The notes beneath the pieces are model-generated. The model made no database searches. It was not told the DNA's origin and saw only the letters and a list, made by a program, of their open reading frames with translations. Position numbers and translations under genes: made by a program. From Coenobita brevimanus (lineage: Eukaryota > Arthropoda > Malacostraca > Decapoda > Coenobitidae), in NCBI GenBank assembly GCA_032717465.1, contig CM064670.1:11103118-11167117 (forward strand): a DNA stretch of 64,000 bases, given 5' to 3'. Each line of letters begins with the position of its first letter. The stretch's first letter is position 1. Below, one piece after another: positions 12,086 to 23,063 of the stretch.

Positions 12086-15000
12086 GATAGACTGTAGCAC
12101 CAGTCGAGCAGGGCGGTACTCCCGAGGTGGATGGAAAGCTGATGACAGGGAGTGCTGGAGCTCCTGTTTCATCAGCCCTCAGGACTAATTCCTGACCATC
12201 CCCCTTTGCTGAACTTTTTCAGTGTCTCGGTTACACAGAGAGTAGGCCAGCATGCTCTCCAATACAAATTTCTCAAACTATCTACACCAAACTACTTGCA
12301 CAGTACACACTACACTTCCTTTTCCAAAATTCAACAAAATTAATGGCGGCTCAACACTCAGCCTCGGAGTCCCCAGGGGGAGGGACAATAAATGCCCTAA
12401 CCTTCTGCCCTTCTCTCGGTGACGACTTGAGCTGCCTGGAACCACTGTCTGACTCACTTCCTCTTCATTTCTGCAACAGTCGCGGCCTTTCCTCTAACTT
12501 TCACTCCGTTGAGCACCACCTCTCCTCCTCTAAATCTCACCTTCTCTTTCTAACAGAGACTCAGCTGTCTGAGGCAACTGACAGCAAACCCTTTTCTGTA
12601 TCCTCCAACTTTCTCTATACTCATTTCAAAGCCAAAGGCGGCTGTTGTGTATATATACACAACAACTTATCTTGCTCTCATGTTCCTGAACTCGATTCTT
12701 CTGAATTCTCTACACTCTGGCTTCGGCCTTCATGTCATCATCTGACTAAATATATCAGTGCTGCTTACTTATCCCCTAATTCTACTGACTATCAAAAATT
12801 CTTCGACTATCTTACTTCTACAATGGAACACATTCTATCCATTTCTCCTTTCTCTGAAATCTCCATTCAAGGAGATTTCAATGTTCACCACCACCTTTGG
12901 CTCTCCTCTCCTTTCACTGATCCACCTGGTGAACAAGCCTACATCTTTTCTATCCTTAATGACCTAGAACAGCTTGTACAGCACCCTACCTGTATCCCAG
13001 ACTGCCTTGGAGAGAGCTCCAACATACTTGACCTCTTCCTTACAACTAATCCTTCTGCTTACACTGTTAATCTTTTCTCACCGTTGGGCTCTTCCGATCA
13101 CAACCTTATCACTTCAACCTGTCCTATCACTCCGGTACGGCCTGTGGACCCTCCAGGGAAACGTCGTCTGTGGCATTTTGGAGCCACGTATTGGGAGGCC
13201 CTCAGGCAGTACTTCTTTGATTTTCCCTGGAATGATTATTGCTTCCATGGCCGGGAGCCATCTGAATGTGCCTTGCGCATTACGGAGATTATTCTCTCGG
13301 GCATGGAAACATACATTCCTTTCTCATATCCTTTGTCTAATGCAAGAAAGCCTTGGTTTAATCATGCTTGTTATAATCACATCATCTTTACGTTTCTGCC
13401 CGGAATCGTGCTAAGTCTGTTCTTCGCTCTGCTAAAAATAATTTCATCCGTACTAAATGCTCTCAACTCTCCAACTCGAATTCTTCCCGCTCCTTCTGGC
13501 ACCTTGCCAAAAACCTTTCTAAGAACTTTACCTCATCATCCTTCCCTCCTCTTTTCTACTCTGATGGTTCTGTAGCTATTTCTTCTACTGATAAAGCAGA
13601 TCTCTTTGCACAGACTTTCTCCTCCAATTCCACCTTAGATGATTCCGGTGCTGTTCCTCCATCACTTCCCCCCTCTGACTTCCTCATGGCTGACATTAAA
13701 ATTTCTTCAGCTGATGTATTTTCTGCCATCACTGGCCTCAATACTAACAAGGCATATGGGCCTGATGGAGTCCCTCCTGTTGTTCTCAAGAACTGTGCTT
13801 CTGTGCTTACACCTTGCCTAGGCAAACTCTTTCGCCTTTGTCTGTCAACTTGTACCTTTCCTTCTTGCTGGAAGTTTGCTCTCATTCAGCCTGTCCCAAA
13901 GAAGGGTGACCATTCCCAACCCTCCAACTATCGTCCAATTGCTTTAACGTCCTGTATTTCAAAAGTTTTTGAGTCCATTCTGAACAGAATAATTTTAAGG
14001 CATCTTTCCTATACCAACCTTCTTTCTGATCACCAGTATGGGTTCCGTCAGGGACGCTCCACTGGCGATCTTCTCACCTACCTTTCAGACTCCTGGTCAT
14101 CCTCCTTTCGGGACTTTGGCGAAAGCTTTGCCGTTGCATTTGACATCTCAAAGGCTTTCGGTCGAGTCTGGCATAAATCTTTAATTTCCAAACTGCCCTC
14201 TTACGGTTTCTATTCTTCTATCTGTGCCTTCGTCGCTAGCTTCCTTTCTGGTCGTTCTATAGCCACTGTTGTAGACGGCCACCGTTCTTCTAGATCTATC
14301 AACAGTGGTGTTCCTCAGGGCTCTGTCCTATCACCAACTCTCTTCCTTTTATTCATCAATGACCTTCTAAGCTGTACATCTAACCCTATCCACTCATACG
14401 CTGATGACTCCATCCTTCACCTTTCCATTCGGTTCCTACAATGCCCATCTCAGCAGTGACTTCAACAAACAAGGGATGAGGCTATGGCACACCTAATGTC
14501 TGCCTTGACTCGTATCTCTGACTGGGGTAAAAATAATCTGGTTGTTTTTATTGCATCTAAGACTCAGTTCTTACACCTATCAACCCGACAAAATCTTCCA
14601 CAGGTATACCGATTAATGTTTAATAATATTCAGCTTAATCCAGCATCATCCTTGAACATGCTTGGGGTTTCATTTACTCGGGACTTATATTGGAAAGATC
14701 ATATTACATCTCTTGTAAAATCTGCTTCCAAGAGATTGGGTGTGCTAAGCTGATTCCGTTCTTTCTTTACCCCTGCACAATTGTTGACTCTATATAGGGG
14801 TTTTATCCGCCCCTGTGTGGAGTACAACTCTCATGTGTGGGGAGGCTCCCCACATACAGCTCTTCTCAATAGGGTGAAGGCAAAGGCTTTTCGTCTCATT
14901 AACTCTCCTCCTCTTACTGACTCCCTTCAACCTCTGTCTCTTCGCTGCACTGTTGCATCTTTATCTCTTTTCTATCGCTGCTTTAATGGTCACTGCTCCT

Positions 15001-15349
15001 TTGAACTGTCTGCATGCATTCCTCCACCTTTATGACGGGCGCGTAGCACCCGTCTAGCAGCAAACACTCATCCCTTTTCTGTCCAGCTCTCTAATGCAAG
15101 TGTTAACCATTACTCCTAGTCCTTCATTTATGCAACAGGTCAACTCTGGAACTGTTTCCCTCTGTCTGTATTTCCTGCTGCCTATGATCTCCAGTCTTTC
15201 AAATGCAGTGTGTCCAGGCATCTCGAAATGAATGGATCTTGAATTTGGCTCTCTATTGTATTTTGTTTTTTTTTGTCCTGGAGGGAACTGTTATTGCGTT
15301 CTCATGGCCTTTAGTTCCTTCTTCCTCGCATTAAAAAAAAAAAAAAAAA
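12086..15349 (+). mobile_element. LINE, family A (APE-type, Jockey/CR1/L2-like group), complete but decayed
   Basis: It starts near ACTGTAGCACCAGTCGAGC, the same 5' end as the LINE at 24.55 kb, and runs through 5' UTR, endonuclease, RT and 3' UTR to a poly-A run of 17 at 15333-15349. The elements on both sides are halves of a minus-strand LINE 5' UTR, so this copy inserted into that UTR. A 106-bp 3' fragment of the same family lies at 15914-16019. Confidence 0.88.
12343..15242 (+). pseudogene. family A LINE ORF (endonuclease-reverse transcriptase), frameshift and stops
   Basis: Starts at ATG 12343 (AAATTAATGGCGG). The endonuclease covers about residues 45-260: [31 protein letters not shown] and GSSDHNLI mark the APE catalytic blocks. 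A single frameshift falls between about 13375 and 13401. The RT then continues in another frame with AYGPDGVPP, PVPKKGDHSQPSNYRPIAL, FDISKAFGRVWH, SGVPQGSVLSPTLF and YADDS. In-frame TGA stops follow at 14457, 14751 and 15033, plus a later TAG. At least two TGAs sit where a CGA Arg codon is likely, as expected from CpG decay. The terminal stop is at 15240. The usual role would be target-primed reverse transcription of its own mRNA. No separate ORF1 is seen. Confidence 0.85.
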
Positions 15350-15445
15350 GGTCTTGAGGGCTGGTGAAACGGGATCTCCAGCTCTCCCTGTCACCAGTTT
15401 GCCATGCACCTCGGGAGTACCGCCCTTCCTGACTGATGCTGCAGT
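15350..15445 (-). mobile_element. family B LINE, 5' UTR start (detached piece)
   Basis: On the minus strand this reads as the first 95 bp or so of the LINE 5' UTR: ACTGCAGCATCAGTC, GGGCGGTACTCCCGAGG, then TTTCACCAGCCCTCA. It matches 24.55-24.64 kb. It continues at 12085 on the minus strand once the family A insertion is removed. Confidence 0.8.
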
Positions 15446-15600
15446 GTATTCGGTTCACTTTATCTTTACCTAAAATTACCATCCCTTCACATGCTGAGCT
15501 GTAACAAGAGAAACAGCACTAGAATATGGTGCTAGTTACGAAGGGGTGCTGTGGGATGTAGAGCCGCATGATTGTCTCTTTCTGCCACTGAGCTACGTGA
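15446..15600 (+). repeat. dispersed repeat, related to 24243-24400
   Basis: It aligns by eye over about 150 bp with 24243-24400, with shared blocks TTCACTTTA, GTGCTATGG/GTGCTGTGG, TTGTCT and GAGCTACG. Class unknown. Confidence 0.5.
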
Positions 15601-15727
15601 AATAAACTGCAAAAGGGAGAGTATTTATTTCTGCATCTGCTCCGTTATTATATTTTTCTTCGTTACTCATGCGACCTAAGTCGAATCAATAAGATATCAG
15701 AAGGAAAAAATATTAATGGGGAGTTAG

Positions 15728-15790
15728 GAAAAATAAATAGCTAAGGAAGAGGTGCTAGAGAGTGTCCTTAACCGACGACAATACGGGTCT
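15728..15790. mobile_element. MITE-like element, right arm only, copy 2
   Basis: AAAAATAAATAGCTAAGGAA, then GAGGTGCTAGAG and CCTTAACCGACGACAATACG match the right arm of the 6881-7167 element. The left arm is absent. About 100 bp beyond this arm also resembles sequence beyond copy 1 (GGAGTCATAGGAG), so the source element may be longer than the arms. Confidence 0.6.
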
Positions 15791-15913
15791 TAGCGTTAAT
15801 ACAGGCATCATGACCCCTGTCAACCTCGGGACGCCTCTAGCATTCCCCTCCTGCCAACGATAAGCTATTTAATTTAACAAAGAAGGAGTCATAGGAGTGT
15901 GGGATTGGTGATC

Positions 15914-16019
15914 GGATCTTGAATTTGGCTCTCTCTTGTATTTTGATTTTCTCTTGGAAGGAACAATAATTGCGGGCTCCTGGCCTTTGGTACCTTCTTC
16001 CTCGCATAAGAAAAAAAAA
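15914..16019 (+). mobile_element. 5'-truncated family A LINE (3' UTR only)
   Basis: GGATCTTGAATTTGGCTCTC through CCTTCTTCCTCGCAT and a poly-A run repeats the last 106 bp or so of the LINE ending at 15349, with few differences. Extreme 5' truncation of this kind is typical of target-primed reverse transcription. Confidence 0.8.
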
Positions 16020-16460
16020 TTACGTATCGTGCAATATTATTTCAAAAATACGTGAATAATTCAACGCGGGTTTTGAATAAAGGAAGAAAAATGTCTTTCT
16101 ACATAACTTACAATGTTCCATGTCTGTTAAATATCAAATCATAAAGCATTAATAACATACAAAATTAAATCAATCACCCAAATCCAAAAATAAATCGCTA
16201 AGGAAGGAGTTTTAGGGAGCTTCCTTAAATGTCATGAATTCGAGACCAGGATTTCAGAGGCTTAATGGTTCAGGTAAAATAAAAGTCTCATACTGACTAC
16301 AATACACATATATCAAAGACAATATAATAATCTTAATAAACATTCAGTACGATGATGATTACATATTTTTCATCCACGTTATCTCGAGATGACTATAATG
16401 AGATTGGAGGAGAGGCTAGATAATGACCTATATTAATCCCTTCACTACTGGACGCTCTTC
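16020..16460. other. AT-rich spacer with a MITE right arm (16181-16250)
   Basis: Positions 16181-16250 (CCAAAAATAAATCGCTAAGG, then GGGAGCTTCCTTAA) are another isolated right arm of the MITE family. TTAATCCCTTCACTACTGGA at about 16434 resembles one end of the small TTAA element at 41226. No gene. Confidence 0.5.
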
Positions 16461-16682
16461 CTGAGAGAGAGAGAGAGAGAGAGGCAGAGTGCGTGTGTGT
16501 GTCTGGGGGTGAAAGGCGAAAATACTTCATTGTAGTGGTGCTGGTGGTGGTGGTAGTAATAGTAGTAGTAGTAGAAGCACAAGTAGAACTGGAAGTAGAA
16601 GTAGTAGTAGTAGTAATAGTAGTAGTAGTAATAATAGTAGTAGTAATAGTAGTAGTAGTAATAGTAGTAGTAGTAGTAGTAA

Positions 16683-16723
<41 letters not shown>

Positions 16724-16728
16724 TTCTG
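16461..16728. repeat. microsatellites (GA)n and (GTA)n
   Basis: (GA)n at 16463-16482, then an interrupted (AGT)n/(GTA)n array of about 190 bp from 16538. Open frames on both strands here are pure repeat translations. Confidence 0.95.
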
Positions 16729-16932
16729 GGTGGCGGAGTGAGAGGACGTGTGCCAGGCGCTCCGTGTTATCGTCTCGAAATCATAGTAAAAATGATTGTG
16801 GGCTCTTAGAAATTGATACCCACTCAAGCATTAAGTGGACACTGATGCATATGTGAAAGAAAATCTTAAATATCAGCTATATATTGCTTGTAAAATGTGA
16901 AAAATTGTGATAACTACGGTGTGAGGGAGAGG

Positions 16933-16937
<5 letters not shown>

Positions 16938-16989
<52 letters not shown>
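16938..16989. repeat. (GT)n microsatellite
   Basis: About 50 bp of perfect GT repeat. Confidence 0.97.
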
Positions 16990-16992
<3 letters not shown>

Positions 16993-17790
16993 GGACCGTT
17001 AGCGAGCGAGGTGCTGACCTGAGAGGGTTATCTGGACTGGTGTCAACACCATACATTATATCATCAGCCAACCGGGACCCCGCCGCCACATGTGCGCTGC
17101 CCCACACACCCAGAATAAAAGTATCGCCACCCTCACTTACAAAATAAATACCTCTCTGAAGCCTATTTTTCAATTATTAACTTTGTCCACAAATAACAAG
17201 GAGACGTGGGATGCCTGTCACACACCTCTTGCTCACTCCATTATCCTTGGAGGACTAACTCCATTTCCCTAACACATCAGCTGTTACCACACACTGAATA
17301 TCACCCACTGATCACTAGCATACACACCACCTAATAATACTTTATAAATACTGTATCAAACACTAAATATAACAACAACTACCACTAACTATACAACAAT
17401 CTCCTACATACACACCACCAGCATAGCCAGGTGGTATAGAAGTGTGGCATACAAAAACATTTAGGTAAGGAATCTTACACACACCTTAGATGACACTGTA
17501 ATGTAAACCCATCATGCATACAGACACACACACAATGACTGTTCTTAAATAACTATAAAACATATTATACATAGAATCTCATCATATAAATATATAACCA
17601 AACACAGTAGATAAGTCTATAATATAATAATAAACAGTACAGTAATAATTAAAACTTTAATTTTAATATATAAAATTAATAAATATAACTTCAATTAAAT
17701 AACAAATTTAAACAGAGTACCCTAGTTTTAAGCACACTATTATTATTAAATACAATAGTAATAAGAGTATTTTTAATATAATATCTGTAT
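16990..17790. other. AT-rich non-coding stretch
   Basis: No gene or element end is recognised. The strongly AT-rich sequence continues on the other side of the solo LTR. Confidence 0.4.
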
Positions 17791-17795
17791 AATAG

Positions 17796-18845
17796 TGTCA
17801 CGGGGTTTTTACAATAACACGGTGTTTTTAAAATAAATACTGAATATTTATTTAATTGATAATAATATTCAAAAATATTGAAGAGCAAGGACAATGATTG
17901 TCTTGCTACATCAAGCAACGATTACTTTACGCTGACTTGCTACGATTCTCTTAGAACGAGAATTTATAAACTTTCTCAACAGTACACAGCAGAGACTAAT
18001 TACTCACAATTGCTGAATTACTGTACTGTTAGCCTCTGGAGAAAGTTACTTCACCCCTGACAATAAATAACTAATACTAATAATAATAATCAGGTCCTTG
18101 CTGATGCTTAACTCCTATGGCACAACGGATTTTAAGTTAATACAACACGACTGGTCTAAGTACCAGTTATGAATAGTAAAACGTCTATGCAAGCTAGGAG
18201 CTATGTGGAAAATAAGCTTAATTTGGAGAAATGAAACAAGATTTTACTTTACATTAAGCTCAAGAAAAAGAACTGTTAAATTTATTGAATACAAGAATAA
18301 ATTTAACGTTACATTTCAAATCAAATCAATGAGACGCACTCACTCACTCACACAAAAGCTAAATACTTAGGCCTAGGAAAAAAATCACCTTAACTAAACT
18401 CTTAAAACTAGGATTATACAAAAAGGAAATACCAGTCGATGAATGCTATGTATCACCCGGGGGGTGGGAGTTTGGAGAAACTGATACTCTGTGGAGCTTG
18501 GATGCTAGCTGACCTCTCACACTTCTGGAGCACAGGACCTCTCTCCGTCAAAGCCACAACTAGACTGAATTCAAATGATGTATAGGCAGGACGCACAAGC
18601 CACCGGAAGAAGGCGTGGCTAACGGTTGAGGCAAGCAGGGGCGAACGATAAAGAAACAATTGTATCGCTCAGTAGAGCACTTAGTGACGTGCATTAAATC
18701 GGTCACTTTTGAAAGTGACGAATGTTTTGAAAAGTATACTCCGAAATGGAGAGAGAAACGGTTAACTGAGCGATACACAGTGAGTTTTCCACTAATAGTT
18801 CGTGGCTTCTCACAAAAGGGAAATGTCGCGAATTGATTCGTGACA
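17796..18845 (-). mobile_element. solo LTR of the gypsy-type element at 55.46 kb
   Basis: The reverse complement of the 1.05-kb LTRs at 55462-56507 and 60408-61459. It starts TGTCACGAATC and ends CGTGTTATT...CCCCGTGACA when read on the minus strand. It is flanked on both sides by the 5-bp duplication AATAG (17791-17795, 18846-18850). No internal sequence remains, so it is the usual product of LTR-LTR recombination. Confidence 0.95.
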
Positions 18846-19603
18846 AATAGGACTAATGTAAACTCCATAAAATTACACACTAGAACTACTTACTCAACCC
18901 TCTCAAAATTCTCTTTTATATTCAAAAGAAATACTAAACAAACCTTGTTAATGCCAATGTGCCTTAGTAAACCAAGGTGCCTCTATCTTACCACACCACA
19001 ACCACACATCACACATCACATGTCACAACACCAACAGACACACACGCACACACACTGTCCCAGCGCCACACACCACACCACACTCACCCCTATACCATAG
19101 CGTCCGAAGACCCAATATCACTAAACTCACACACACACACACAAACACACACACTGCCGCTACGCCACACACCACCCTCACCCCTACACCTTAACGCCTG
19201 AAGACCCATTACTAATAAACAAGGCTCCACATTATTGCACCACACCAATTGGCCACCTACTTAACCCTTGAACAAAGAAGCGTTGTTTTACTTCATATCA
19301 AACTTTAAATACATATCATTATCAGTTCAGTCGATTATTAGTATAAAACAGAACAATTAGATATTAACTGATATGCAAAACTAGAGAAAAACGAGCAAAC
19401 TGCTTCATAACTTAATCATATTACCTACAAACACAGAAGTAAAACAAGCACATTCTTCACTTATATCAAACCTTAATTTAAAATTCGTATAGTAAAATAG
19501 TAGTTCTAATAACGTTATATTTAATTCTCATTTAAAAGTACTACAAAAAGTAGCCATAATTATTATTATTAATACTGTACCACAGTATAAAAACTTTAAC
19601 ACC
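18846..19603. other. AT-rich leader region of the following retroelement
   Basis: It holds two tandem copies of a unit of about 88 bp (19048-19135, 19136-19225) built on CGCCACACACCAC, CTCACCCCTA and GAAGACCCA. CAGTATAAAAAC lies 20 bp before the ATG at 19604. Whether this region belongs to the retroelement or is host flank cannot be told from one copy. Confidence 0.4.
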
Positions 19604-20497
19604 ATGGCCACCCCACAGTATTGTTGTCAGTGCTCCAGTAGGCAGCATAAGTGTATCAGGTGCTCATGTGCAACAAATAGGTCACCGTGTACATACTGTA
19701 GGATGGGACCTTTCTGTATGAATGTGTTAGGGAATCACAGCCCACCAGAAGCGGCACTTGACCGCTTCCAACATGGCGGGCGACAGATTGGTGACATGGA
19801 AATTGATGGGGCGGTCACTGACAATATGCACGATCACACGGACATGCGTGGTGGTGAAAGACCCCGTGGTGAAGCGAGGGAGAGGGATGGACGCCAAGAT
19901 GCGAGAGATATGGAAGCGCTGGGTGGGTTAAATCACCATGGGGAAGTGAATAGTAGTGAAGTTGGGGGTGAGGAACATCAGGAGGTTTATAATAGAAATG
20001 AAACTCAGGATGAAGACCACCATAGAGGAGTGCATGAAAGAGGGAATCATCCAGGTATTATACGTCCTCAGAACGGTAGTGACACAAACAACGAGGAAGC
20101 AGAACAGCCTCAAAGGTCTGTGCGAGAAAGTCATCCCACATACTGGATGGGCAAATCCCGAGAAAATGCAGTAACCTGGGTGAACACCACATATAATGAA
20201 ATAGTTGGATGGTCCTCAAGTAACCTTTTTGAACCTCCCAAATGCAATGCTACAACTGACATGATCAAGGAAATCACTCGCCTGATAGCCAACTACAACA
20301 ATAACTCACCCATTGCCTCATTCTCTCTTAAGGTCCTTGCACTAATACCACATCTCTTCCTCAACAAGACCCACCCGAGAGCTAGCTTTGCAGAAAATAT
20401 TAAGGCCATCCAAAGGCGGGTTGAAACATGGAAAAGAGGTGAAATCGACAACCTACTTGGGGAAGCAAGGGCCTTGCAGATGGGAATAAACAACTGA
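19604..20497 (+). CDS. non-LTR retroelement, Cys-rich N-terminal part (ends at an in-frame TGA)
   Basis: The ATG has a strong context (CACCATGG). Residues 7-40 hold a dense cysteine cluster, CCQCSSRQHKCIRCSC then CTYCRMGPFC, a likely zinc-binding nucleic-acid domain. Residues 80-170 are acidic, His/Glu-rich and look disordered. After about residue 185 comes an ordered helical stretch (NAVTWVNTTYNEIVGW). The frame stops at TGA 20495, yet the same frame stays open on the other side into the RT for 2.5 kb. This is therefore either a one-stop pseudogene, a read-through product, or a genuine separate ORF1. It acts with the following RT part. Confidence 0.75.
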   Translation: MATPQYCCQCSSRQHKCIRCSCATNRSPCTYCRMGPFCMNVLGNHSPPEAALDRFQHGGRQIGDMEIDGAVTDNMHDHTDMRGGERPRGEARERDGRQDARDMEALGGLNHHGEVNSSEVGGEEHQEVYNRNETQDEDHHRGVHERGNHPGIIRPQNGSDTNNEEAEQPQRSVRESHPTYWMGKSRENAVTWVNTTYNEIVGWSSSNLFEPPKCNATTDMIKEITRLIANYNNNSPIASFSLKVLALIPHLFLNKTHPRASFAENIKAIQRRVETWKRGEIDNLLGEARALQMGINN

Positions 20498-22978
20498 GGC
20501 AGAAGAAATCAGAATACCAACGATGTGGCAAGGATTTTTGGCAGCAAGATGAGACAGGGGAAGGTCTGGATGGCAACAAGATCCCTGTCAGCTGAATCAC
20601 CAAACGGAGTACTTGACCTGACAGATGAAACAATGCAACAACAAAAAGAAAAACATCCGACTGCACGACAAGCAAGTGCCCAGTCAAAGCTTGACGGCAA
20701 CTACACTCCTCCCAATCCCATCATATACGACAGGATAACTGGAGATATGGTGTGGCGGAAGGCAATGCACACACAGGGAGGGGCAGGACCGTCAGGCCTG
20801 GATGCAAAATCTTGGCGAGTAATCCTCAGTAACATCAAGTTTAGGGAAGCAGCAACAGACCTATGTAACACCATTGCCTCACTGGCGAGGAAGCTGGCTT
20901 CAAGTCAGTGCAGTAACATCGAAGCACTGACGGCTTGCAGACTAATCCCCCTTGATAAGAATCCTGGATGCAGGCCCATCGGGGTGGGTGAAGTCTTAAG
21001 ACGGATTATAGGAAAATGCATCATGGAGGTGGTGAAAGATGATGTGAAGCAGGCAGTTGGCAACCTCCAGGTGTGTGCAGGCCAGCTGGCAGGAGGTGAG
21101 GCAGCAGTTCACTCCATGAGGAAAATATTTGAGGAAGAGGACTGTGAGGCAGTATTATTAGTTGATGCCTCAAATGCATTTAATTCCATCAACCGGGAAG
21201 CAATGCTGCACAATATCAAGGTTAAATGTCCAGCATTTGCCCAATATGTGGAAAACACCTACAAAGAACCAGCAGACCTCTACATTGTGGGTAAGACAGC
21301 AGCTCACGACGTCGGTGTAATCCAGTCCACAGAAGGAACTACCCAGTGGGACCCCGTTGCCATGGCTATGTACGCCTTGGCGATGACAGTGCTGCAACAA
21401 CAGATCAAATACGAGGCCACCAATGTAAAACAGGTAGCCTATGCAGATGATCTCACGGGTGCTGGCAAGGTTGAGGATGTGAGGAAATGGTGGGACCTTG
21501 TAACATCTCATGGCCCTGAAATAGGTTACTACCCTAATGCCAGTAAGTCCATCTTGATCGTGAAACCAGCTTACTATCAAGATGCACAAGAAGCATTTAG
21601 AGGCACAAACTTGATAGTCACTAAGGAAGGTCAGAGGCATCTAGGGGCTGTGATTGGAACCAAGGAATTCAAAGACAAATATGTGAGTGACAAGGTAAAG
21701 ACATGGGTAGAAGAAATTCATACACTATTCAGCCACGTAAAAACAGAACCCCATGCAGCATACAGTGCATTTACCTATGGTGTAAAGCACAAGTGGACCT
21801 TCGTGATGAGGACCATACCAGACATCGAGTTGCTGCTACAACCACTGGAGGATGCAATCAGGGATTCATTCCTCCCATCTCTAACCAATGGCTACATCCC
21901 CACACCAGAAGAGAGGGACCTTCTAGCACTACCACCCAGGATGGGAGGCCTTGGCATTATAAATCCAGTAGCCGTGGCAAGCTATGAACACAGAAATTCA
22001 CTCAGGCTCACCGAATCCTTGTCACAGAAGATCTGCGCCCAGGTTGAGACGAGTGAAATCGACCACCAAAGGCAGAAAGACATAAAGACACAGATAAGCA
22101 AGGAGCGTGAAGCAAGACAAAAAGACCAACTGCAGCACATAATCGAACATCTAACACCGGACCAGTGCAGAAGAGTTGAAATTGCACAGAAGGTTGGGGC
22201 ATCGAACTGGCTCACAACCCTGCCTCTCAAAGCAAAAGGCTTCCACTTCAACAAACAAGAATTTATTGATGCCATAGCCTTGAGATATGGGTGGCCAATA
22301 GAGAACCTACCTCAACACTGTGCTTGTGGCACTGCCTTTGATGCAAGCCATGCAATGGTATGCAAGAAGGGAGGCTTTGTTTGCATCCGACACGATGAAG
22401 TACGCGACCTCACTGCCAAAATGCTGCAGGAAATATGCCATGATGTCACGATTGAGCCAGCTCTGCTACCCCTGGACGGCGAGCACTTCACACACAGAAC
22501 AGCAAACACATCAAATGATGCAAGAGTGGATGTCAGTGCTCGAGGTTTCTGGACACGTGGGCAGAGGGCGTTCTTCGACATCAGGATATTCGATCCCATG
22601 GCAGCATGTCATCGTGAACTGTCTCTCGAAGCTGCACACAAGAGGAATGAGCAAGAAAAAAATAGAAATTATCAAGAAAAGATCCAACATGTGGACCACG
22701 GTCGATTCACTCCCCTTGTGTTCACGACATCAGGTGGGATGGGTCCAGAGGCAGTGAGATTCTATTCGAGACTGGCAGAGGTTCTTTCTGAGAAGAAACG
22801 TCAACCGCAGAGTTCTGTTATGGCCTGGATGAGATGTCGACTCTCATTCTCCCTCCTGAGGTCTGCTCTGCTATGTCTCAGAGGCACAAGATCATCAGCC
22901 CTCAGGCCTGTCTCTCTGGCGGGTATGGATTACGAAGCTACAGTGGTCGAGAGTCGCATAGACCAGCGACTCCAATAG
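20498..22978 (+). CDS. non-LTR retroelement RT with C-terminal restriction-like endonuclease
   Basis: The frame is the same as the preceding ORF, opened after TGA 20495; a GTG at 20525 is the first non-AUG candidate start and ATG 20549 the first ATG. RT blocks in order: GGAGPSGLDAKSW, ACRLIPLDKNPGCRPIGVGE, LLVDASNAFNSINREA (motif A), TEGTTQWDPVAMAMYAL (motif B), QVAYADDLTGAG (motif C) and MGGLGIINP. The C terminus carries CACGTAFDASHAMVC (a CCHC-type zinc site), RHDEVRDL, IEPALLPLDG and DARVDVSARGFW...FFDIRIF. This is the zinc finger plus PD-(D/E)xK layout of restriction-like endonucleases in R2-type elements. Motif B reads QWDP where QGDP is the norm, so a key Gly is probably lost. Similar proteins are common in marine invertebrates; I cannot name the clade. 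Confidence 0.8.
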   Translation, partial: GRRNQNTNDVARIFGSKMRQGKVWMATRSLSAESPNGVLDLTDETMQQQKEKHPTARQASAQSKLDGNYTPPNPIIYDRITGDMVWRKAMHTQGGAGPSGLDAKSWRVILSNIKFREAATDLCNTIASLARKLASSQCSNIEALTACRLIPLDKNPGCRPIGVGEVLRRIIGKCIMEVVKDDVKQAVGNLQVCAGQLAGGEAAVHSMRKIFEEEDCEAVLLVDASNAFNSINREAMLHNIKVKCPAFAQYVENTYKEPADLYIVGKTAAHDVGVIQSTEGTTQWDPVAMAMYALAMTVLQQQIKYEATNVKQVAYADDLTGAGKVEDVRKWWDLVTSHGPEIGYYPNASKSILIVKPAYYQDAQEAFRGTNLIVTKEGQRHLGAVIGTKEFKDKYVSDKVKTWVEEIHTLFSHVKTEPHAAYSAFTYGVKHKWTFVMRTIPDIELLLQPLEDAIRDSFLPSLTNGYIPTPEERDLLALPPRMGGLGIINPVAVASYEHRNSLRLTESLSQKICAQVETSEIDHQRQKDIKTQISKEREARQKDQLQHIIEHLTPDQCRRVEIAQKVGASNWLTTLPLKAKGFHFNKQEFIDAIALRYGWPIENLPQHCACGTAFDASHAMVCKKGGFVCIRHDEVRDLTAKMLQEICHDVTIEPALLPLDGEHFTHRTANTSNDARVDVSARGFWTRGQRAFFDIRIFDPMAACHRELSLEAAHKRNEQEKNRNYQEKIQHVDHGRFTPLVFTTSGGMGPEAVRFYSRLAEVLSEKKRQPQSSVMAWMRCRLSFSLLRSALLCLRGTRSSALRPVSLAGMDYEATVVESRIDQRLQ

Positions 22979-23063
22979 TTTAATGTCTTTATTTACAATG
23001 TAATATCAATAAAAATAAAAAAATAATAATAGTAATAGTACTGTAGATGGTTGGTAATCACAG
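22979..23063 (+). other. 3' UTR of the non-LTR element with poly-A signals
   Basis: A short AT-rich 3' UTR with overlapping AATAAA signals at about 23009-23020, followed by an (AAT/AGT) run. Confidence 0.5.
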
